Below, piece by piece: positions 60,101 through 64,000 of a stretch of 64,000 nt of DNA; position 1 is the first letter of the stretch; each line of letters opens with the position of its first letter. This DNA is from Solen grandis (taxonomy: Eukaryota > Mollusca > Bivalvia > Adapedonta > Solenidae): assembly GCA_021229015.1 (NCBI GenBank), contig CM037792.1, positions 3,605,136 through 3,669,135 of the forward strand. The letters run 5' to 3'. The position numbers and the translations under genes were made by a program. The notes below the pieces were generated by a model. That model saw only the letters and a program-made list of their open reading frames with translations. It ran no database searches and was not told where the DNA came from.

Positions 60101-60660
60101 AACTGATTCTCTCTCCAAATGTAGTTGGTGCGGGGGAGGAAGCTCTGACCAGTCTTCAAGAGGTAGTGGATGTGTTGGAAGAGTCCATACAACATTCGGA
60201 GGCTGCGTCTAGTGCTCAGACCACGCCCAGGAGCTCCCGATCACACACCTCTACTCTGAAAATGTAAATCCTACACGTACACTTGTGTGCTGCTTTCATC
60301 GTTAACAACATAACCATTGCTTTCAGATTTTATCATTTAATTTTTTTTTTTTTTTTAGTTTTTTAGATTTCAGATTTAATTCTGGATGTGTGCATGAGTG
60401 CTATGGCTTAGATTATTATTTTATTAGATTTTCAATTTAAGTCAAAGCCCAACTCTAAGATGTGTTATGTGTGCGCAAATGTCATTGGGTAGTTATACTT
60501 CAGTTTAAATTCTGTAATATTTCGGGTTTTAAAATAGTTACCAAAGTAGCCATTTCTTTTTATAGTCTATTCTTTCAAAATCAATCAAACTCCTTTTAAG
60601 TACAAAAATACTGGCTATTTAATATCAATTATTTTCATCTCTTTCAGGGATGCGGACTGA
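38643..60660 (+). CDS. HAUS7: HAUS augmin-like complex subunit 7, spliced
   Basis: Subunit of the augmin (HAUS) complex, which binds spindle microtubules and recruits the gamma-tubulin ring complex for branching nucleation. Exons: 38643-38687, 39595-39701, 41288-41364, 41528-41589, 46609-46727, 52048-52218, 54735-54834, 55817-56026, 59273-59381, 60125-60263 and 60648-60660. All have GT-AG borders and consistent phases. The product is about 383 residues; human HAUS7 is 368. Residues 1-140 match the calponin-homology-like N-terminus: LGCPYTEEV, LQWLFSK, and the FMDHLIDLV motif that aligns with FMDQLLDTI of HAUS7. The middle region (about 185-230) is heptad-rich. The C-terminal half is helical, and the end is Ser/Thr-rich (about 350-380). 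The start ATG has the context acaATGg and lies just before the first donor. The gene lies 3 kb downstream of the SLC37A3-like gene on the same strand. Confidence 0.92.
39595..39701 (+). CDS. HAUS7: HAUS7 exon 2
   Basis: Encodes QLGCPYTEEVDDSWITELIF and RIRLLQWLFSK. It corresponds to the LNCPFLE and LEILEWMC region of human HAUS7, the start of the CH-like fold. Acceptor ttcacag, donor AAA|gtaaga. Confidence 0.93.
40131..40175. repeat. (AT)n microsatellite
   Basis: About 45 bases of alternating TA in intron 2 of HAUS7. Confidence 0.93.
41288..41364 (+). CDS. HAUS7: HAUS7 exon 3
   Basis: Encodes FDSRLNDILDPQYASVESKM and DSRIQ. Acceptor tttacag, donor CAGA|gtaagt. Confidence 0.9.
41528..41589 (+). 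CDS. HAUS7: HAUS7 exon 4
   Basis: Encodes RLLYVASNLGLCRYDDVDLI. It aligns with the GHELMLCAPDDQELL region of human HAUS7. Acceptor ttgacag, donor AGA|gtaagg. Confidence 0.92.
41704..43094 (+). mobile_element. Family A element A6
   Basis: TTTTTAGCTCACCTGAGCAC start, GTGCTCATGGTGAGC hairpin partner, (GTCC/GTGC)n leader, and about six units of 164 bp (42000-42900, with aggcctagagattagatatt). It ends CAGGTGAGCGATCCAGGGCC...CTCTTGTT. Inserted in HAUS7 intron 4, 115 bp after the exon 4 donor. Confidence 0.85.
43095..45034 (+). mobile_element. Family A element A7, abutting A6
   Basis: Starts in the same T run where A6 ends. The core is about five to six units of 320 bp (unit starts near 43187, 43507, 43829, 44149, 44467, 44788) that are nearly identical. 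It ends CAGGTGAGCGATTTAGGGCC...CTCTTGTT. The last unit is cut short at ggcctt. The in-frame readings of 97 residues are produced by the 320-bp period and are not genes. Confidence 0.87.
45040..45300 (+). repeat. SINE-like repeat
   Basis: Body sequences cataagggtagttctatgac and gcatgataacgctttactat resemble the SINE at 28680-28980. The head is poorly preserved (agtgattagagtcccacctg, then atgggttcatatcatgg). Confidence 0.5.
45780..46035 (+). repeat. tRNA-derived SINE, fairly complete
   Basis: A box TGGCTGAGAGGGT (45791-45803), B box GGTTTCGAATTCC (45846-45858). The body is conserved among mollusc SINEs (ggtggttctacccggatg), and the tail contains atgactgaaatactgtcgaa and ggtaaactcaaatagtcagtcaa. 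It looks like the V-SINE/RUDI type of molluscs, but that family name is a suggestion only. Confidence 0.7.
46036..46480 (+). repeat. Element fragment with CTCTTGTTT end
   Basis: Non-coding sequence with ggtcaaggtcatccttcaag and a 3' end GTCGGCAGCCGCATGCAGTC plus CTCTTGTTT at about 46474. Same terminal type as 19167-19193. Confidence 0.45.
46609..46727 (+). CDS. HAUS7: HAUS7 exon 5
   Basis: Encodes GVVPASRQCAFMDHLIDLVC and a short acidic stretch ending GLV plus two bases (TG) of a Cys codon. Acceptor ttctgcag, donor TTTG|gtataa, a weaker donor but the only one in phase with exon 6. Confidence 0.92.
47469..47477. repeat. Target-site duplication, left (AACACAAAG)
   Basis: The same nine bases recur at 51620-51628, directly outside the right inverted terminus. 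Confidence 0.85.
47478..47559 (+). repeat. Left terminal inverted repeat, 82 bp
   Basis: Partner of 51538-51619. Contains four ACCGGAATCY motifs spaced 10-25 bases apart. Confidence 0.9.
48165..48560 (-). pseudogene. LINE 3' end with (TTCTG)n tail
   Basis: Plus-strand cagaacagaacagaacagaa followed by cataattttattttgac is, on the minus strand, AATAAAATTATG with a pentanucleotide tail. Upstream on the minus strand the reading RPSMWKFIELLNTNKKK resembles the C-terminus of the LINE at 50330-50440. Confidence 0.65.
49507..50748 (+). pseudogene. LINE C-terminal ORF with zinc knuckle, interrupted by gap
   Basis: Reading starts PILLYGAEVWGYGNN, the usual box downstream of the RT domain. A stop/frameshift near 49670-49680 is followed by an open reading to the gap (50001-50100). 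After it comes RYLKCLIRFRTRNHRMQVE and CPHCVNKLGDEFHYLFEC, a C-x2-C-x8-H-x4-C zinc motif typical of LINE C-termini. The ORF ends at 50442. The 3' tail is (AATTG)n at about 50724-50748. 5'-truncated and inactive. Confidence 0.8.
50001..50100. other. Assembly gap (100 N)
   Basis: Exactly 100 N, normally a placeholder for unknown length, so the size of the surrounding element is uncertain. Confidence 1.
50750..50935 (-). pseudogene. Coding-like fragment of unknown origin
   Basis: The minus-strand reading from 50931 starts MHNWGDWHDHCGMCRVNFDK and continues through SVPQGEILYTRHLSRGTLMI to IIEDTD, where the LINE tail cuts it off. The stretch is clearly richer in G+C than its surroundings and has protein-like composition. 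I do not recognise the family. It may be a captured host exon, a transposase remnant or chance. Confidence 0.4.
51068..51122. repeat. (GA)n microsatellite
   Basis: About 50 bases of mostly alternating GA with two short interruptions, inside the TIR element. Confidence 0.9.
51538..51619 (-). repeat. Right terminal inverted repeat, 82 bp
   Basis: Reverse complement of the left terminus with three differences. It is followed by AACACAAAG at 51620-51628. Confidence 0.9.
51637..51935 (+). repeat. Family A remnant
   Basis: Degraded start (cagctctccttgatcagagg) and end (GGTGAGCCACTTAGGGCC then GTCATGGCCTCCTTCTT). The TIR element inserted just upstream of or within its 5' end. Confidence 0.5.
52048..52218 (+). 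CDS. HAUS7: HAUS7 exon 6
   Basis: Encodes DAMSLEEQLVPDYTYLTNLS through LLPPDLQKQVEDTWAKKG. The NPECDPWPLDMQPLL region of the human protein aligns here. Acceptor ttcacag, donor GACAA|gtaggt. The 5.3-kb intron before it contains the large inverted-repeat element and the assembly gap. Confidence 0.92.
52291..53160 (-). mobile_element. Family A element A8, inverted
   Basis: Left edge AAGAGGGCCAAGATGGCCC then GCTCACCTG. Right edge gagcacaagtgctcaggtga then gctaaaaa. Minus-strand core of about five 145-bp-type units (cctggtgacctagtttttga). The only family A copy in this orientation. Confidence 0.8.
53384..54507 (+). mobile_element. Family A element A9
   Basis: TTTTTAGCTCACCAGAGCA start with GTGCTCAAGGTGAGC. 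Diverged units about 130-160 bp (ctctaccataattgctgaaa). The end GGTGAGTGATCTAGGGCC is interrupted by a G run (54486-54499) before TCTTGTT. Confidence 0.75.
54735..54834 (+). CDS. HAUS7: HAUS7 exon 7, coiled coil
   Basis: Encodes AIEESALQLADDIERRKELL and QDLRKH, a heptad-bearing helix equivalent to the ELARQLQESAAKLHALR segment of human HAUS7. Acceptor ttcacag, donor CAT|gtgagt. Confidence 0.93.
54960..55440 (+). repeat. SINE-like repeat with (GT)n insertion
   Basis: Sequences tggtgctcagtatactgggc, ggataatgtgactgtgtgtg and gtcacttgtctgcacaatga are related to 28660-28950. A (GT)n run at 55337-55362 expanded inside it. Confidence 0.5.
55817..56026 (+). CDS. HAUS7: HAUS7 exon 8
   Basis: Seventy codons, phase 0 at both ends. 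It encodes KLETICRTISLVLSELSQLV and LTQLGPAFKRVHRLLQQFVQ, matching the conserved KLRLVTSDFHQL and CGPIIQATHQNL positions of the family. Acceptor ttccag, donor CAG|gtaact. Confidence 0.94.
56100..56252 (+). repeat. GATCAG repeat family, copy 2 (partial)
   Basis: Shares tttgctcacaatattgtagc with 17380 and 59120. It abuts MITE copy 5 directly. Confidence 0.5.
56253..56465 (-). mobile_element. TTAA hairpin MITE, copy 5 (inverted, short)
   Basis: Both TTAACCC termini are present. About 30 bp is missing near the former ctgcagaaaaccacagtt segment. Confidence 0.86.
57618..58607 (+). mobile_element. 990-bp mariner-type element, deleted
   Basis: Termini CAAGGGGTGTTCAAAAAG and the complement of the right end, TGAGGGGTGTTCACAAAG, are flanked by TA. 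The match continues to AGAAAAGTG. An interior plus-strand reading around 58180-58290 (TVKKLFDSDRHIAILETSYR) is reminiscent of a mariner HTH region. No catalytic core remains. Confidence 0.72.
59020..59252 (+). repeat. GATCAG repeat family, copy 3, with hairpins
   Basis: Contains a perfect 10-bp stem (GCCTGATCAA at 59022, TTGATCAGGC at 59041). A second hairpin (CAGACAGCTCCT with AGGAGCAGTCTG) lies near 59076-59110. Ends AAGGGTTAA just before the exon 9 acceptor. Confidence 0.55.
59273..59381 (+). CDS. HAUS7: HAUS7 exon 9
   Basis: Encodes VLQSLGAIRGSYTTLNRDTC then ERISNLAKTQDATQAL. Acceptor tttacag, donor CTTG|gtatta. Confidence 0.9.
60125..60263 (+). CDS. HAUS7: HAUS7 exon 10
   Basis: Encodes VGAGEEALTSLQEVVDVLEE and a Ser/Thr-rich tail ending SHTSTLK. 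Acceptor atgtag. Unspliced reading continues ATG TAA and stops at 60267. Splicing at AAAAT|gtaaat instead joins the 60648 exon. Confidence 0.85.
60648..60660 (+). CDS. HAUS7: HAUS7 candidate terminal exon (3-residue tail)
   Basis: A strong acceptor (atcatctctttcag-like polypyrimidine tract) precedes G GAT GCG GAC TGA. Joined to 60263 it restores Met, then adds Asp-Ala-Asp and a stop. The T-rich sequence between the two sites looks intronic and the sequence after 60660 looks exonic. The choice between the two ends changes only three residues. Confidence 0.6.
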
Positions 60661-61075
60661 TTCCGAGGCTACCACATTGCTGAGACATTCTGTGATACTT
60701 TCACTCTGATCTATTTATACCCAGTCAACAAGAGGATTACATAGAAATAGTGCTTCATTAGAGAGGACTTGGGGAGATAAAACAAGTTCATTACGTCTTG
60801 CCTGACTGTTACAAGAGAATCTAAGTATTTTATTACAAGATCAGAGACTGCAGCATTCAGATTTTTCTCAGTGTGTTGACTGCTGTATTCATGACAATCT
60901 GTATACACAGGTTTCATTTCAGTTTTAAAATTGGAATTTATGGGATGCTGATTTGCCTTTTATAGACTTCATAAAAAAGATTTAAGGTCAAAACTGATAA
61001 ATCCCCCCCCCCCCCAAAAAAAGTCTGACAATATTCACTTGTAAGTGAATAAATGTGAGCGTGCATGTGTGTGTC
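60661..61075 (+). other. Probable HAUS7 3' UTR with polyA signal
   Basis: Non-coding sequence after the stop. AATAAA at 61048-61053 is followed at once by a GT-rich tract (tgtgagcgtgcatgtgtgtg), a textbook cleavage context. A second AATAAA lies at 61190-61195. A C10 run followed by A-rich sequence sits at about 61005-61021. Confidence 0.65.
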
Positions 61076-61302
61076 ATTTGGTGTAAGAAGAGCAATTCAT
61101 AGGAATTGCACCAGAATGAATCTATCTTATGATATTGAAGTTTGGACCAATACTGTTAAAATTTAATCAATACACATATATGTAATGTAAATAAATATAG
61201 AAAATTATGCGTGTTCTGTTTTAATGTACTGGTACAAATGCCACAATCAAAAAGTAATTTCAATAAATTACAGAAAGACATAAAACAAGATCATTAAGTT
61301 AT

Positions 61303-61536
61303 TTAACCCTTTCCCTCATATAGACTTTTTTGATGCACTCAATAGGTACCACATAAAGCCTGATCTGCAGAAAACCACAGTTACCAAATTTAATTGTAAA
61401 ATCCTCATTACCAGACCACTGAGGAGCAGCGAACAGTATAAAACCTGATCAGCCTGCAAGTTACTCGCAGGCTGATCTGGTTTTATGCTGTTCGCATAGG
61501 TCTTTTCATGGTATCCTCTATGAGGGAAAGGGTTAA
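61303..61536 (-). mobile_element. TTAA hairpin MITE, copy 6 (inverted)
   Basis: TTAACCCTTTCCCTCATATAG and GAGGGAAAGGGTTAA termini, hairpin conserved, located downstream of the HAUS7 polyA signals. Confidence 0.88.
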
Positions 61537-61539
61537 GTT

Positions 61540-62209
61540 ATCAGTTTTATCAAGATTGATGTCATGCAATCCCATTTCAGGATCCAGGAAATACATACAA
61601 TTACACTGTCAATGTAATCTAATGATGATAAAGAGACTTTAAGTGATCATGCCACTTCCTACCAATGGTATTGATCAACTGTATCATCACTCTTTCCTTT
61701 TAGTACACACGCACACAAACTCTGTATTAACACACCTAAACCGATAAGAGATATAGAAGATGGGGAAACACAACTGTACATTTAATGAAAAGAGCCCCTG
61801 GCAACAGCTGAACTAAATAGATGTGATTATTACGGGATTGGTTGACTGCTGTCACATGTGTGGGCAGAGTTGACATAATTCAAATGTACAATATTATGCT
61901 AACCAGGTGTTACTGGTTACGAAAATAGCTAAGCTATGCAATTTATTTTTTAAAAATCTACAGCTTATCAAAACTAAATCAAATCAAACTGATGTCAAAA
62001 CCTTATACTTTCTTTTTAACTGTGCCTTATATCTTTCCAGACTTTGATTATACCTATTACAGTTTTTTCTATTAACTTATAATTTACTATTAAAACACAC
62101 GTTTTACGACAGGTTAAGAATTTTACTCCAAGAAAGCCAAACATCCATGACAGAAAAAGCAAACTTAAAGCATTTAATATTGTTTACATGAAATTTCTAA
62201 GGAGAATAT

Positions 62210-62244
<35 letters not shown>

Positions 62245-64000
62245 ACAGGTATCTGTTTATGATTGTGTATCTTTTCTCATGACATGTTCTAAGTGTTCAG
62301 TTGATAATTTTATACAACCTTAATCCATGCTATCTTAGCCAAACTAGCATTTTGTTCTTATATCTTTTATTTTTTCTTCTGAATGGATATAAATTAGGGA
62401 GGACAGAATTCTTTCAAATGTAGCATTCTTCCATTGATTGCAAGTTCATTGCCACCTCATCGAGTTTTATTTTATTATTATCAAATAACTATTAAGCCTA
62501 CAGGTGTCCATAGATTATTGAAATGAGATTTACTCTCCAGCCATCAATGCATTATTATGCCAAAAAGCCATCTACAAAGCTTATCAACATATACCAGGAT
62601 GTATTTCATATGGGAGACAAGACTATTAGCCTCCCAATGAGTCGTCAGTTGCAAAGCTCATTATGAATTTCAGATGGGTCTTCGATTTTTCGTATTTCAT
62701 CATATAAATCTAGAGAGTAAATTATCAAATTGGACAGTATTTACATCAAATGGCAGAGATCTACATTTATCACAAGTCATTAATGTGTTCTGCATAGATT
62801 ATGATTGGTTACAACAACAACATTCTATCTACATACTGTAATCCAAAATTCAAATTACTGTCCATCAATGAAATGGAATGACTAAATAAAAACTAAACCT
62901 AGATATTTTTTATCATAACTGTACAAAATCTATGCACAACAACTCGACTCATTCTCAGGGAATATGCAAATGAACACTACAAGCAATTCAATGCCTTTAT
63001 TTCAACTCTAAGCTATATATGTTATGTAGGTATGGTACTCATCAGTTTTACCTTTCTGAGTCGAAGCCCTGATCACTGGCAAGGTTGTCTTCCCTTACCA
63101 AATCAGAGGAGCATCCATCACGTTAAACTGAAATGATAAACTCTAAATTAGATCCAATCTGTTATGGTTCTTTTATCATTGGGTGACTCGGATAAGAAAC
63201 ACAATTTTGTAGGTCTGGTGAATTCAGTATAGGGTTAATCGAGTCAAACTGAAAGTAATGTTAAAAGGTAACTTAACTACATAGGAGATGACAAGCCAAA
63301 CTGGCAACATTTTCCATCATCACCCAGTTCAGGTAAAATATCAATGAAACTACAAGGTAACAACTTACGACTTTGGCATTTTCCTCTTGAAAATTCAGAA
63401 GTCAACAAAATTGTGTTTCATTTTATTCATTATGAAAACGAAAGACATGGATCAAAAAGTTTTTTTCAAGATAAGAAAATTTCAAAAAGAAGACTTAAAA
63501 TATTACCCAGTAACAGAAATTACTAATCAGATCTTTTATAAAGTAACCTAAAAGATGCCAAGTAATGATTGGTTAATGGTAATCAAAGATCTTATTTTTA
63601 TAGGAAACGGTCACCTAAAGATCCATTTAAGAAAAAAAAATCTGTTGAACCAAGTCAATCGTATTTCATTCATTTCTAAAAGCTTCAGGTCTAATAAATA
63701 AAGAGAGGAAAGACAGTATACATAGAATTACATACAACATTTATTTGACATAACAAAATCTCACATGGTATTTCAGGATCAAGAATTTAAAATTAACATG
63801 ATCATAAAATCTGGTTTTGCATGATAATGAAACAAATGTTCTCTTTACAATCTTCAAACATTATCCTTTTTATTTTGTTATATATTTATCATGGTTCCTC
63901 ATTTTGCTTCAGGCAATTTTAGAACATTTTTTAATATTTCCCTTTTAAAACTTAAAAATTTACAAACAATAAAATTGTTTTTTTTGTTGTTTTTTTCAAT
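61540..64000. other. Intergenic sequence, no gene recognised
   Basis: AT-rich with short (AT)n/T runs at 62215-62244. Minus-strand AATAAA (plus TTTATT) near 63740 could mark the 3' end of a minus-strand gene beyond the window, but nothing else supports it. Confidence 0.35.

Overview
The window is AT-rich animal nuclear DNA, not bacterial. It holds two spliced plus-strand protein genes with long GT-AG introns, embedded in dense interspersed repeats. The repeat content (element families with tandem-repeat cores, mollusc-type tRNA-SINEs, a 240-bp hairpin MITE) suggests a bivalve mollusc. Dreissena is the genus I would test first, but that is an impression rather than a computed match. A 100-N assembly gap lies at 50001-50100.

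Region 1 (1 to about 10.6 kb) is intergenic or upstream sequence. It contains an (AT)n tract, a 0.79-kb inverted-repeat element built from TTCGCCC motifs (4752-5538), a decayed minus-strand LINE (5544-6960), a second LINE 3' remnant (9330-9960), a tandem-core repeat and one MITE.

Region 2 (10627-35.6 kb) is an SLC37A3-like sugar-phosphate/phosphate transporter gene of the major facilitator superfamily. Sixteen consecutive coding exons were placed with matching phases. The exon carrying the initiator Met and the first residues was not found. Its introns are packed with repeats from two families that share a 3' terminal hairpin plus CTCTTGTT, with several nested insertions.

Region 3 (35.6-38.6 kb) is the gap between the genes. 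It holds a decayed 1.3-kb mariner with clear terminal inverted repeats.

Region 4 (38643-61.1 kb) is a HAUS7-like gene, a subunit of the augmin complex that recruits gamma-tubulin to spindle microtubules. Ten or eleven coding exons give about 380 residues. Intron 4 holds a head-to-tail pair of tandem-core elements. Intron 5 holds the most striking structure in the window: a roughly 4.1-kb element (47478-51619) with 82-bp, nearly identical inverted termini and a 9-bp target duplication, enclosing LINE fragments and a coding-like fragment.

Region 5 (61.2-64 kb) is repeat-poor AT-rich sequence with one further MITE. It may reach the 3' end of a minus-strand gene outside the window.

The two genes are not functionally linked as far as the sequence shows: one is a membrane transporter and the other a mitotic spindle protein. 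No rRNA, tRNA, CRISPR or bacterial operon structure was seen.
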